Source: Gammaproteobacteria bacterium
GTDB lineage: Bacteria; Pseudomonadota; Gammaproteobacteria; CAIRSR01
DNA: 50,737 nt
Direction of reading: 5' to 3'
Assembly: GCA_963575655.1 (NCBI GenBank)
Contig: CAUYTY010000088.1
Coordinates: 1 to 50,737, forward strand
Below the pieces are notes generated by a model. It saw nothing but the letters and a program-made list of their open reading frames with translations, was not told where the DNA came from and did no database searches. Position 1 is the stretch's first letter. Every line of letters begins with the position of its first letter. The position numbers and the translations under genes were made by a program. Positions 1 to 8,287 of this stretch are shown here, one piece after another.

Positions 1-187
1 GGGGACGATTGGATGCGATCCCGAGTTTTGAATAGGTGGCAACTTGGGTTAATTATTAGCACCTCATTGCGCTGCTCGACTTCAGTATAATCAGGAATGT
101 AGCTGAAGTTGTTTGGAGGTATTCTCCCTTGATAAATTTCCGCATGGTACTTTTCTCATCCATCCATCCCTCCTGACGAGTAGATAG

Positions 188-679
188 ATGACCTCAGCGG
201 AATGGTCAGAAGCTTGGTTGGATTTCGTTCTCTTTCAGGTGGGAGGCTATCCCTTTGCCTTGGAGGCAGACCAGGTCCTTGCCATGCATATATTGAATAA
301 TACGGAGTTGAATCAATCAGAACCTGAAGATTCCGTACCCCATTCCCTCTCTGATCTTCTCGCACTTCCGGCATTTGTGGTTGCGTTCGCTACTAAATTG
401 CGAGTATTAGAAGTAAAATGTCAGAAGGCCTCCTTGCTGGTTAGCGTGGAGGAGCCAGTAACTCTCCAACGTTTCGGGACCAATGTCCTCCATCCTTTTC
501 CTGAAATGGTACGTCACCGGCTCCACCAACCTGCAATCCTGGCCCTAATCGTCTCCGAAGAAAAGATAATTACCTTGCTGGACTCAGAAGGATTGACGAT
601 ACCAGCAAGGATAGATCTCACCACGCGTTCTGAATCTCACTCCTCGATTTATTCTCCGATCCTGATGAAAGGGGAATGA
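188..679 (+). CDS. Divergent CheW-like coupling protein
   Basis: A 163-residue protein that looks like a diverged CheW domain. CheW domains couple receptors to CheA kinases in cytoplasmic signalling arrays. Near residues 14-30 there is the typical start, VLFQVGGYPFALEADQVLAM, and near 118-133 a CheW-like closing strand pair (LALIVSEEKIITLLDSEGL). The middle is poorly conserved, so binding to CheA is uncertain. It is transcribed towards the CheA-like operon that ends at 918, with a hairpin between them. No strong Shine-Dalgarno precedes the ATG at 188. The domain call is inferred from motif pattern and from the neighbouring kinase; it could be a degenerate or specialised scaffold. Confidence 0.6.
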   Translation: MTSAEWSEAWLDFVLFQVGGYPFALEADQVLAMHILNNTELNQSEPEDSVPHSLSDLLALPAFVVAFATKLRVLEVKCQKASLLVSVEEPVTLQRFGTNVLHPFPEMVRHRLHQPAILALIVSEEKIITLLDSEGLTIPARIDLTTRSESHSSIYSPILMKGE

Positions 680-698
680 AGGCTCCCTAGAATTGGTT

Positions 699-737
699 AA
701 GCCGTTCGTGATTCGACACACTCACCACGAACGGCTT
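699..737. terminator. Perfect 12-bp stem-loop after the CheW-like gene
   Basis: Arms 699-710 and 726-737 are exact reverse complements around a 15-base loop, 20 bases after the CheW-like stop codon. No clear T tract follows on either strand. It may act as a bidirectional terminator between convergent genes, or only as a dispersed palindrome. The rest of 738-917 holds no gene. Confidence 0.5.
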
Positions 738-917
738 GGTTCAAAGCCTGATTTGCCACCCAGCAAATGGTTAGGTCGTTATTTCAATAGTGATTGTCGG
801 AATGACGGATATGCAGAGGTGTGGGAGTGATGAACCTCATTTCTAATCGTGCCCCATGGTTTAGGTCGCAATTCTGGTAGAGATTTTCTGCTCCTGCACT
901 CAATTGAATTGGAGCCT

Positions 918-3191
918 CTAGGGAGTGATTGCCTCACGCCGACGCGGCAGATGTGACGCCTCGCGCTCGGCAGCGTATTGAACCAGACTCGGCACGTCGA
1001 GAATCAGCGCTACTTTCCCGCTGCCTAGTATGGTCGAACCGCTTACGCCCCGGATTGTCCCGAAGATCGTAGACAATGGTTTGATTACCGTCTGCAACTG
1101 ACCCATGAGGCGATCTACCACCAACCCCGCCTTGCGATTACCGAAACGTACCACCACCACGTTCTGACGTCGTGCTACCGGTTCGGTGCGTCCGAAATAA
1201 TCGCGGAGATGGACAATGGGTAGTGCGGTACCGCGTAGATTCAGACAATTTTGAGTCTGTGCCAATTCAGCATCACGCGCCGTAAATTCTCGACACTCCG
1301 CTACCATATCCAAGGGCACCACGTATTGGGCTTCGCCCACTCCGATTAGGAAACCGTCGATGATCGCAAGAGTCAAAGGTAGTCGTAGGTAGATTGTTGT
1401 ACCTTCTCCGAGGTGGGTCTCGATGTTCACCTCGCCGCGCAATGCCTCGATATTGCGACGCACGACATCCATCCCTACGCCTCGCCCGGAAAGATTGGTC
1501 ACCGTATCGTTGGTTGAGAAACCGGGCTCAAAGATGAGTTTGCACAATTCGTTTTCCGTGACCTGCTGATTGGGGGTAAGAAGACCTCGTTCCTCTGCCC
1601 GTTTACGAATCTTCACGAGATCTAGTCCACCACCATCGTCGTCCACCACAATAACAATGGCGCCGGCATCGTGATAGGCGTCCAGGATCAAACGCCCATG
1701 TGCTGGTTTACCACGAGCGATGCGCAGATCCGTAGATTCGATTCCGTGGTCGATAGAGTTACGCACCAGATGGGTAAGGGGGTCGGCGATCTGTTCTACC
1801 ACCGTCTTGTCCAATTCGGTTTCGGCACCGTGGATAACCAATTCGATATCTTTACCCAGTTCCTTACTAACGTCCCGTACCACCCGTTGGAAACGACTGA
1901 ATACGTCACCGATCTGGACCATGCGCAATTGTAAGGCACCGTTACGCACGCCTTCGACCAAACGCGCCACCGCCGCGCTAGCCTCCTGGAGTTCGGAGTT
2001 ACCCCCCTGACGGGAAAGTAGGTCGGCACCCGCACTGGCAATTACCAGTTCACCGATAACCTCGATTAGGGCATCCAGTTTGGCGGCATTCACCCGTAAC
2101 GAAGAGGCATCAGCAGCTTTACGCTCCCGCACGCGACGTTGTGTCGCCAGTGCTGCTTCCACTACCTCGGGGGGGACCATTCCTTCATCTACCACCAATT
2201 GACCGAGAGGTTTGTGTACGGTCTCTTGGGGAGAAGCGACCTCATTGGCTGATGTTCTAGAAAATACTCCCTCATCCATTTTATTCTGAAGACGCAACGC
2301 CTCACTTAATCCCCAGGAGGTCAAGGCGCCGCACCGCATCAGGATTTCTCCAAGTCGTTCGGTCTCGTCCAGTTCTTCCAAATATCCCAGGTATTCGGTT
2401 AAACGGTTGCGGGGGGGGAGGATACGGAGTCGACAACTGTCGCGGACAAAACCGAATACAGCCTCTAGCTCGGCCTTTGTTGCATTTGATGCCAATCCGA
2501 TCTCGAATCCGAGATAGCAGTCCTCCGGGTTCATTTCGTTCGATCGAGGGATATCTGTAGTCACCGTGGCGATGGCAGTAATCCGTCCCAAGCGTTGCAG
2601 ATAGCGCAATAGCCCGAGGGGATCCATACCATTACGTAATACGTCACGATCGAATCGTACCGAGATATGCCAACACTCTCCCGATTGAGAAAAAGAATTA
2701 GATTCGGGGACCACCTTTGCAACGGCTGGAATTACTGCGCCGGCTGGAGAAGACTTGGTCATCACCGTCGAGGTTGAGGTAACAGAAACTTTTCCCGATT
2801 TACTTACTGCCGCTAACTGTATCCGCAAGGTGTTGCCACGGACGACTACCTCGGGGGCAAGGCTCCCTTCACTGTCCAATTCAGCGAGGTCTACCAGCGT
2901 AGTAATATAGTCAACGGCTGCTAGCAATACATCGACCCGTTCGTGTTCCAAGGAGAGCAGACCTTCGCGCACTTGCTGGAGCAAACTTTCGACGTCATGG
3001 GTAAAAGCTACTAGGTCATTCAGGCCAAACATACCTGCCGAGCCCTTGATCGTATGCGCGGCACGAAATAGGGTGTCGATAGTATCTTGGTCGGCTCCTG
3101 CCGATTCACAATTCAACAGTTCTCGCTCCATGACCTGGAGTAATTCCCGACTCTCCGTCACGAAGGTGAGCAAGGCATCTTTCATATTCAT
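918..3191 (-). CDS. CheA-like hybrid histidine kinase (second chemosensory system)
   Basis: A 757-residue CheA-family kinase. An N-terminal HPt domain (about 1-105) carries the phospho-accepting His46 in AAHTIKGSAG. A middle region (about 170-265) resembles the P2-like segment of large CheA proteins. Two short LGEIL / LGQLVV helical repeats follow (about 280-355). Then come a dimerisation helix pair, an HATPase_c domain with the N-box LVRNSIDHGIE and the G-box SGRGVGMDVVRRN, and a C-terminal CheW domain (about 610-745). It phosphorylates itself and would pass phosphate to a response regulator not present here. Its ATG overlaps the STAS gene stop by 4 bases (ATGA), so the two are co-translated. 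It differs strongly from the flagellar CheA at 14816-16861 and likely serves another output. Confidence 0.9.
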   Translation of the reverse strand: MNMKDALLTFVTESRELLQVMERELLNCESAGADQDTIDTLFRAAHTIKGSAGMFGLNDLVAFTHDVESLLQQVREGLLSLEHERVDVLLAAVDYITTLVDLAELDSEGSLAPEVVVRGNTLRIQLAAVSKSGKVSVTSTSTVMTKSSPAGAVIPAVAKVVPESNSFSQSGECWHISVRFDRDVLRNGMDPLGLLRYLQRLGRITAIATVTTDIPRSNEMNPEDCYLGFEIGLASNATKAELEAVFGFVRDSCRLRILPPRNRLTEYLGYLEELDETERLGEILMRCGALTSWGLSEALRLQNKMDEGVFSRTSANEVASPQETVHKPLGQLVVDEGMVPPEVVEAALATQRRVRERKAADASSLRVNAAKLDALIEVIGELVIASAGADLLSRQGGNSELQEASAAVARLVEGVRNGALQLRMVQIGDVFSRFQRVVRDVSKELGKDIELVIHGAETELDKTVVEQIADPLTHLVRNSIDHGIESTDLRIARGKPAHGRLILDAYHDAGAIVIVVDDDGGGLDLVKIRKRAEERGLLTPNQQVTENELCKLIFEPGFSTNDTVTNLSGRGVGMDVVRRNIEALRGEVNIETHLGEGTTIYLRLPLTLAIIDGFLIGVGEAQYVVPLDMVAECREFTARDAELAQTQNCLNLRGTALPIVHLRDYFGRTEPVARRQNVVVVRFGNRKAGLVVDRLMGQLQTVIKPLSTIFGTIRGVSGSTILGSGKVALILDVPSLVQYAAEREASHLPRRREAITP

Positions 3192-3514
3192 AGGGCCTCC
3201 GTAGCATTGCGCCAGCCAATAACGATAGGGTCGCCGAATACTGTGCTCAGGTCACACAGGTCAAAGATCTCTTGAACCACGGGGCTGTGTTGGACCAGAT
3301 GAATCTCTCGATTCTCTGCTTGGGCTTCGTGCTTGAGCAATAGCAAAAGTTGCAAGCCAGCGGTATCCAGCTCCGTCACACCGGAAAGGTCAAGTTCCAG
3401 GGTTGGCCCTTCGTTAAGTGCGGCGATTAGGGCCGTTTTGAGCGCCACCGCCTCGTAGATAGTTACGTCGCCTTCCAACCGGAAATGGCTGGCGGAAATA
3501 CGATTTAGAGGCAT
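3188..3514 (-). CDS. STAS-domain protein (anti-sigma-antagonist type)
   Basis: A single STAS domain of 108 residues, with the fold signature LDLSGVTELDTAGLQLLLLL. STAS proteins of this kind often head chemosensory operons or act as switch partners of anti-sigma factors. The position that is the phosphorylated serine in SpoIIAA (DSSG) is Ala here (DTAG), so regulation by canonical phosphorylation is unlikely. The start is placed at the third in-frame candidate, ATG 3514, because GGAG lies six bases upstream of it; GTG 3526 and ATG 3520 are alternatives. It overlaps the downstream CheA-like kinase by four bases. A second STAS gene lies 147 bases upstream in the same direction. Confidence 0.85.
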   Translation of the reverse strand: MPLNRISASHFRLEGDVTIYEAVALKTALIAALNEGPTLELDLSGVTELDTAGLQLLLLLKHEAQAENREIHLVQHSPVVQEIFDLCDLSTVFGDPIVIGWRNATEAL

Positions 3515-3661
3515 AATCATCTCCACAGAGAAATCTCGATAGATTCGGACGATATCAAGGTTACGACTGCATATCGCAACTAGGATCTCGGCAAGTTAAA
3601 ACAGGCCCCATCACCTCGGTATTCGTGAAGGGTGTCCCTCCGCCAACTTTAAGTGCAATTA

Positions 3662-3973
3662 TTAGCGCATCGCAAACAATTTATGAAAGTTGGCCACTTC
3701 GAGAATCTGGCGTACCGCACCATTACTACTGACTAAACTGAGTTTGATGCCACTCGGTTCGACTTTTTCCCGAAGTAAGAGGAGCATCCCCAGCGCCGAG
3801 CTATCCAAATAATTCACCGCCGAGAGGTCCACATTAATGGACTCGATCCCTTTCTGGCTCAGAATACGTTCATAGCTCTCTCGGAACTCACGGTTGGCAC
3901 TAAAATCAAAACGACCTTCCAGTCTTATTGTCGCCTTGTGGCCTGCTTCATCAATATTAAGTTGCATAGGCAT
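3662..3973 (-). CDS. STAS-domain anti-sigma factor antagonist
   Basis: A SpoIIAA/RsbV-like STAS protein of about 103 residues. It keeps the phosphorylatable motif, YLDSSALGMLLLL, so unlike its neighbour it could be switched by a serine kinase/phosphatase pair. The start is set at ATG 3973 because GGAG stands eight bases before it; an upstream in-frame start (4048) would add a low-complexity leader rich in Ser/Ile/Asn without an evident ribosome site. It is probably the first gene of the STAS-STAS-CheA operon. Partners such as an RsbW-type kinase are not visible in the window. Confidence 0.85.
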   Translation of the reverse strand: MPMQLNIDEAGHKATIRLEGRFDFSANREFRESYERILSQKGIESINVDLSAVNYLDSSALGMLLLLREKVEPSGIKLSLVSSNGAVRQILEVANFHKLFAMR

Positions 3974-4690
3974 ACAAGAATCTCCGCTTATTGAAGAGCT
4001 GCTAATATTTGGAACCAAATTAATGCTGTCAGTAATGGCATTGTGCATTCCGCTAGATTATGCAACGGCCATTCATCCGACTCATCCCATGGATACTACT
4101 AATGCACACGTTCAAAAAAGTAACCGTCCAACTGCCCCGAAAAAAGATGGTTATTCTGGCCATATGACGGCAGGTGAGACGCTAGCATTGTGCGTCGATA
4201 CGCACCACCGACCTTAACGTCACCGATACAAATACACCGAAAAGGATTGGTTGATATGCTGCTAACGTACTGCTTAGGCAACGATCAGTCTCTTTCCTAC
4301 ACTAAATGGTGTGGATATTCCAAACGAATAGTCACCTGGTATCCGGGATACCTAATTAATATTGTAGTATTCGGTTACTTCCTACCCCTAGTTTTTCCTG
4401 TCAATGCTCATCCAAATTTGGAGATGCCAGACTATCACTCTCATTAAAGGTGGTTATTGGGATACGGGCAGAATACCGCAACATTTTGGTACATCAACCA
4501 GAGATAAGTCAAAATCTGTTCCACTCCGATCAGTCCTAAAGGGGACGCATGATTGGAGACTAGCCCAATATTAGAAACGGCGTGATAGATGGGTAAGTTT
4601 CGGAGAACGGTAGGTGCTTCCATCCGTCTTGTAGGTGGCTACCCATATTAAAATATAAGGTTAAGTGCTTACCCCCTGTTAGTCATTGAT
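3974..4690. other. 717-base spacer with repeats, no convincing gene
   Basis: No ORF here has a recognisable domain. The longest plus-strand frame (4190-4447, 85 codons) has a hydrophobic stretch but no ribosome site and no recognisable family. The spacer carries one copy of a 31-base dispersed repeat (4581-4611) and the left arm of an inverted repeat (4633-4646). Confidence 0.5.
4581..4611 (-). repeat. 31-bp core of a dispersed repeat (inverted copy)
   Basis: These 31 bases are the exact reverse complement of 41312-41342, and match 40518-40547 with one difference. Outside the core the copies diverge abruptly, as expected for one end of a mobile element. The copies at 40.5 and 41.3 kb extend to 110 bases. 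Confidence 0.8.
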
Positions 4691-4726
4691 TTATGTGCTG
4701 TTGCGGCTTAGATGGGTAGCCAACCT
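4633..4726. repeat. Inverted repeat bounding a 94-bp element
   Basis: The arm at 4633-4646 is the reverse complement of 4712-4726 apart from one inserted base. The same GTGGGTAGCC-type core recurs at 28127-28148 and 29731-29753 as GCGGCcTgAGTGGGTAGCCA-like variants. The right arm lies inside the 3' end of the hypothetical gene that stops at 4691. Confidence 0.55.
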
Positions 4727-5518
4727 TTGGGATTTCTTCCAGTCTCGATAGACTCCAACGGTAGTGGAAATATCGATCCCACGTACAATTTCCGGGCTAA
4801 CCGCGAGAGACCACTCCCAAGTGGAATCGGCCACAGGTAGCCTTACCTCGTACAGTGCGTTTTTTTCCTCTAACAATTTTCCATCCGTAGTGGTATGGCG
4901 TATCGTCAAGTCGGTAATCAGGGTGGTGTGGCCAGGAAGTCGCAATAGATAATTAAGATGCGCTTCGATCAGATGTTTGAGAAAGGCATTAACGGTCACC
5001 TCATCACAGCGTCCCTCCAGATATCTAGCGGGTATTTGAGGAAGCTGTGATAAGAGATTAACTGAGATCGTTAGATCGATTTCTGGATCGTCCACGAATT
5101 TCATAGGATGGGAGATGGGCAGTAATCCCCCGGGAGTTAGCGTGGTCTGCTGTAGTTGTTCCATAATTTCAGTAATGTCGGCGCTAATCATCTCAACGTT
5201 GCGGAATTGATGAACTGCAAGACGGCTCAAAAACGGATGTACGATATCTACGAGTAGCACGCGATGAAATAATTGCGACAGTTCCCGAAGCGGTATATCG
5301 TGCAATAGACCCGCCCCTAAGATTACTATCTTGCGTCGCCTCTGGCAGCAACCCACCGTATCAAGAATTATGCGCCGCGTTTGGCTGATGTGTGGTGCCC
5401 AGGCACGCTTACAGCGTCGATAACGAGCCCTCACCTGGGTTGCGGACGCAAGAAACCCCATGGTCCGGGCGGTTCTGGAGCACGGGGTTAGCAAATATTC
5501 AAAAAGTTCCAGGATCAT
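4691..5518 (-). CDS. Hypothetical protein with Rossmann/methyltransferase-like fold
   Basis: I do not recognise a named family. The 275 residues show a basic N-terminal third (many Arg/Lys, about 25-65), then a glycine motif IVILGAGLLHDIPLREL (about 65-82) followed by a strand ending in an acidic residue (VLLVDI), and later MISADITE and DLTISVNLLSQLP. This order resembles the SAM-binding core of class I methyltransferases: motif I, the acidic end of strand 2, and motif IV. A catalytic motif is not obvious. The start is uncertain: ATG 5518 has no clear ribosome site and ATG 5461 is an alternative. The last eleven or so codons lie in the right arm of an inverted repeat, so the natural C-terminus may have been replaced. 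Confidence 0.65.
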   Translation of the reverse strand: MILELFEYLLTPCSRTARTMGFLASATQVRARYRRCKRAWAPHISQTRRIILDTVGCCQRRRKIVILGAGLLHDIPLRELSQLFHRVLLVDIVHPFLSRLAVHQFRNVEMISADITEIMEQLQQTTLTPGGLLPISHPMKFVDDPEIDLTISVNLLSQLPQIPARYLEGRCDEVTVNAFLKHLIEAHLNYLLRLPGHTTLITDLTIRHTTTDGKLLEEKNALYEVRLPVADSTWEWSLAVSPEIVRGIDISTTVGVYRDWKKSQRLATHLSRNST

Positions 5519-5560
5519 GGGCGTGGAGATGAATAACTCAGTTTGAATAATTCGGAACTT

Positions 5561-6532
5561 TCAGGCATGGTTCTGCAGCATTAGCTCTGTGGGGTGGGGA
5601 GTGAGGTAGATCTGCTCTTGCAGATATTGTTGGTCATATTTCCCAACGTAATGCTTGAGCAGGGTTAGTGGTACGAGCAATGGTACCTGGTGGGCATGGT
5701 AGCGCTCCATTGCCGCCAATAGTTCTGTCTTTTCCCAGGAAGTGAGTTCGTTCTTGAAATATCCCATAATGTGCTGAAGTACATTAATATTGCGACCGAT
5801 ACTGGCGATCTCTGTCAGCGCTTTCATGAATAACTCTTGATAGCGATCTAATAATTGCATGTGCGTTAACAATTTTCTCCCAGCAACTACCCCCCCCATT
5901 TCCTTGTACAATTCTGGGCTGTGGGCCATGATCAGTAGCTTGTGGCGTGTATGAAAATTGATAAGATCACCAAGACGCGGCTCAGTCATGAGAAAATCTT
6001 GCCAACGGTGATAACTGAATATTCGTTCGATGAAATTCTCGCGAATAGCAGGGTCGTTTAATCGATCCGCCTCTTCTAACGGTAGCCAGGGAAAATGTCG
6101 GGCCACGGCAGCGGCAAATAGGCCACGACCATTCTGAATAGGAACACCACTCACCCCATAGACTTTTACCTGATATAGGCCGGAGCTGGGGGATTTTTCT
6201 TTGAAGATAAAACCGCTCAATCCCTCTTTCTCCAGCGACTTAACTTTTCTTCCGCAGTATTCGAGCATCTGCTCAGTTTTATCGATTTTGGTCTGGTGAG
6301 TGACGAGCCGTGGGGCTGAAGGGTCTCCTTCCAGGCGCATTGCCTCACGCGGCGTTGACATGCCGCTCTCGACCTCGGGACAAACTGCTACCAAGTGGAA
6401 TACTTTACTCAGAGTGTCGGTGATATAACGGTTGTGTTTATGGCCGCCATCATAACGGACACACTCTCCCAACAGGCAGGCACTCACGCCGAGGTTGATC
6501 GATATGCTTTTGGTTTGGGTGTCTGGGTTCAT
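5561..6532 (-). CDS. DUF523-DUF1722 fusion (TudS-like / YbgA-like)
   Basis: A 323-residue two-domain protein. Residues 12-160 are DUF523, the family of the thiouracil desulfurase TudS: SACLLGECVRYDGG (Cys19) and VCPEVESGMSTPRE (Cys51). Residues 165-315 are DUF1722 (YbgA): HRWQDFLMTEPRLGDLINFH, then HSPELYKEMGG. TudS enzymes hold a 4Fe-4S cluster on three cysteines. The third is expected in a KSPSCG motif, but here the motif is KSPSSG (Ser117), so cluster binding may be altered or use another residue such as Cys24 or Cys93. This may be a property of the fused subfamily. It is divergent from hisI, and the 171 bases between them should hold both promoters. Confidence 0.85.
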   Translation of the reverse strand: MNPDTQTKSISINLGVSACLLGECVRYDGGHKHNRYITDTLSKVFHLVAVCPEVESGMSTPREAMRLEGDPSAPRLVTHQTKIDKTEQMLEYCGRKVKSLEKEGLSGFIFKEKSPSSGLYQVKVYGVSGVPIQNGRGLFAAAVARHFPWLPLEEADRLNDPAIRENFIERIFSYHRWQDFLMTEPRLGDLINFHTRHKLLIMAHSPELYKEMGGVVAGRKLLTHMQLLDRYQELFMKALTEIASIGRNINVLQHIMGYFKNELTSWEKTELLAAMERYHAHQVPLLVPLTLLKHYVGKYDQQYLQEQIYLTPHPTELMLQNHA

Positions 6533-6703
6533 TTTGAGTTCAGAGGATGCGGGGATCGTGGTACTGTTGCCACACGTTCGCTTTTGGTAGGCTACCGACG
6601 CGGAGGCGTTCGCGTTCCATCATACTGAGTCCTCCGCCTTACTGCGGTGGATTTTCAATCAATCACCGCGATTGAACAACGAAAATATAACCGGATTAGT
6701 GAT

Positions 6704-7105
6704 ATGCAGAATAATGAATTACCCGGCTGGCAAGATGAAATAAAATGGACCGCCGATGGTCTGGTTCCGGTTATTGCACAAGATGCCGCTAGTGGTGAAG
6801 TCTTGATGTTTGCCTGGATGAACCGCGAATCACTTACTCTGACCGTTACGGAAAGACGCGCCGTTTATTGGTCGCGTTCGCGTAATCGTTTGTGGCGTAA
6901 GGGTGAAGAGTCCGGGCATATCCAACGACTCATCGAATTGCGTCTGGACTGCGACAAAGACGTGATTCTCATGAAGGTAGAGCAGATCGGTGGGATTGCC
7001 TGTCACACGGGACGACGGAGTTGTTTTTTTCATCGCCTGGAAGCCGGACATTGGGCGGAGGTTGAGTCAGTCGTAAAAGATCCCGATACTATTTACCACC
7101 GATGA
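6704..7105 (+). CDS. hisI: Phosphoribosyl-AMP cyclohydrolase
   Basis: Catalyses the third step of histidine synthesis, opening the purine ring of phosphoribosyl-AMP in the cytosol. The 133 residues include the Mg-binding LDCDKDVIL (Asp82, Asp84, Asp86) and the zinc-binding Cys83, Cys100 and Cys107 ([12 protein letters not shown]). An upstream GTG at 6647 would add 19 residues unlike the family; ATG 6704 gives the normal length. hisE follows after 22 bases and HIT overlaps hisE, so the three form one operon. HisI and HisE are separate proteins here, not the fused HisIE of enterics. Confidence 0.95.
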   Translation: MQNNELPGWQDEIKWTADGLVPVIAQDAASGEVLMFAWMNRESLTLTVTERRAVYWSRSRNRLWRKGEESGHIQRLIELRLDCDKDVILMKVEQIGGIACHTGRRSCFFHRLEAGHWAEVESVVKDPDTIYHR

Positions 7106-7127
7106 GCCTTTATTAAATAAACGCCCA

Positions 7128-7487
7128 ATGATGAATCCTGAATCCCCTGATACTTCCCTCGAGCTGCTGACCTGTCTGGCGCAGGTTTTGGAGGAACGCA
7201 AGACCGCAGACCCGGCCACCTCCTATGTGTCTCGGCTTTATAGCAAAGGATTGGACGCTATTCTGAAAAAGGTTGGTGAGGAGGCTGCGGAAACCATCAT
7301 TGCCGCTAAAGGGGGGGAGCGGCAGGCGTTAATCCATGAAATAGCTGACCTGTGGTTTCATACCCTTATCTTGCTTGTCCACCAAGGACTCGGACCAACG
7401 GATGTGCTTATTGAATTGGCGCGTCGTTTTGGTATTTCTGGATTGACCGAAAAGGCTGCCCGTTACCAACCCGAGGAAAACTTATGA
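7128..7487 (+). CDS. hisE: Phosphoribosyl-ATP pyrophosphatase
   Basis: Second step of histidine synthesis: hydrolysis of phosphoribosyl-ATP to phosphoribosyl-AMP. The 119-residue all-helical MazG-like fold shows the key acidic helix [13 protein letters not shown] and the second metal helix [32 protein letters not shown] precedes them as in other HisE proteins. It lies just after hisI, and its TGA overlaps the start of the HIT gene (ATGA at 7484-7487), showing translational coupling. Confidence 0.95.
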   Translation: MMNPESPDTSLELLTCLAQVLEERKTADPATSYVSRLYSKGLDAILKKVGEEAAETIIAAKGGERQALIHEIADLWFHTLILLVHQGLGPTDVLIELARRFGISGLTEKAARYQPEENL

Positions 7488-7825
7488 ACGATTGTCTGTT
7501 CTGCAAGATCATTGCCGGTGCCTTGCCCGCCCATAGACTCTATGAAGATGAACAGGTAGTGGTCATCCCGGATAAATTCCCGAAGGCCGAGGTCCATCTT
7601 TTGGTATTACCTCGCCTCCACATTCCCAGCCTACGCGAGATTGGTATCGAGCATGATGGTCTAATGGTTCACATCATGCACCTCCTGCCGCGAATTGCTC
7701 AGGACAGTGGCCTCACTGATGGCTTCCGTACCGTTATCCATACCGGTAAGGGCGGTGGTCAAGAGATCTTTCACCTCCATGTTCATATTATGGGGCAGCG
7801 TCTTCCGTCAGGAGATGCTCGATAA
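7484..7825 (+). CDS. hinT: HIT-family (histidine triad) nucleotide-binding protein
   Basis: A 113-residue HIT protein, a purine nucleoside phosphoramidate or adenylate hydrolase. The catalytic triad is clear at HLHVHIMG (His97, His99, His101), and the N-terminus [13 protein letters not shown] is typical. The strand [16 protein letters not shown] is less canonical than in E. coli HinT, so it may belong to a sister group. hisI-hisE-HIT neighbourhoods are common in gammaproteobacteria, where tatABC often follows; here a MITE and a lipoprotein follow instead. Confidence 0.9.
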   Translation: MNDCLFCKIIAGALPAHRLYEDEQVVVIPDKFPKAEVHLLVLPRLHIPSLREIGIEHDGLMVHIMHLLPRIAQDSGLTDGFRTVIHTGKGGGQEIFHLHVHIMGQRLPSGDAR

Positions 7826-7835
7826 TAAAACTACA

Positions 7836-7952
7836 GGGGTCAGGTCTCACATTTGACATCTATGTTCCGTCGTTTTACTCAGAGAGTTACTCTGGTCGAG
7901 CCAGGCCAGGAAACAGGCGGAGAAGAAGTCTGCGAATGTAAGATCTGACCCC
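7836..7952. mobile_element. 117-bp MITE with GGGGTCAG... terminal inverted repeats
   Basis: The left arm 7836-7857 begins GGGGTCAGGTCTCACATT, and the right arm 7934-7952 ends AATGTAAGATCTGACCCC. They are imperfect inverted repeats. Termini of this kind flank REP-associated (IS200-like, Y1) transposase genes in many proteobacteria. No transposase is encoded between them, so this is a non-autonomous or deleted copy inserted just after the HIT stop codon. Confidence 0.7.
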
Positions 7953-7958
7953 AAGGGT

Positions 7959-8165
7959 TTACTGTTCGGCACCGGCAGCACGCGACTCGTTTTGCTGCAT
8001 TTGTTCCATCGCCTGACCGATCTTTTGTTGAACGGTGTTTATCGTTGCCTTGCCTTGTTCGATTTCCTTTTTCTTCATTGTTGCAACAGCTACAGCTGTA
8101 CTTGCAGTTTCGGCGCCACAACTAGTAAGTGCTATTGCGACAAGAGTTATGACGATCAGTTTCAT
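7959..8165 (-). CDS. Small lipoprotein
   Basis: A 68-residue predicted lipoprotein. The signal peptide ends in the lipobox LTSC, with Cys16 as lipidation site. The mature part is a single Ala/Glu/Gln-rich helix (about 30-60) that could form a short coiled coil. Aggat-type ribosome site AGAGGA stands properly before the ATG at 8165. The +2 residue after Cys is Gly, so outer-membrane sorting is possible. The family is unknown. It ends seven bases from the MITE. Confidence 0.7.
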   Translation of the reverse strand: MKLIVITLVAIALTSCGAETASTAVAVATMKKKEIEQGKATINTVQQKIGQAMEQMQQNESRAAGAEQ

Positions 8166-8287
8166 AAATTCCTCTGGTGGGAAGTAGACCTCGATTTTAA
8201 CGGACGCAATTCATTGAACGGGTTATTCTCTGATGGGTCAGTCCGACGCGACCGATAGATTGCTTTCGCCCTAATCAACTCTATTTG

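Noticed and set aside
4190-4447. 85-codon plus-strand frame with hydrophobic segment
   Set aside because: No ribosome site, no recognisable family and no codon pattern; it lies in repeat-rich spacer.
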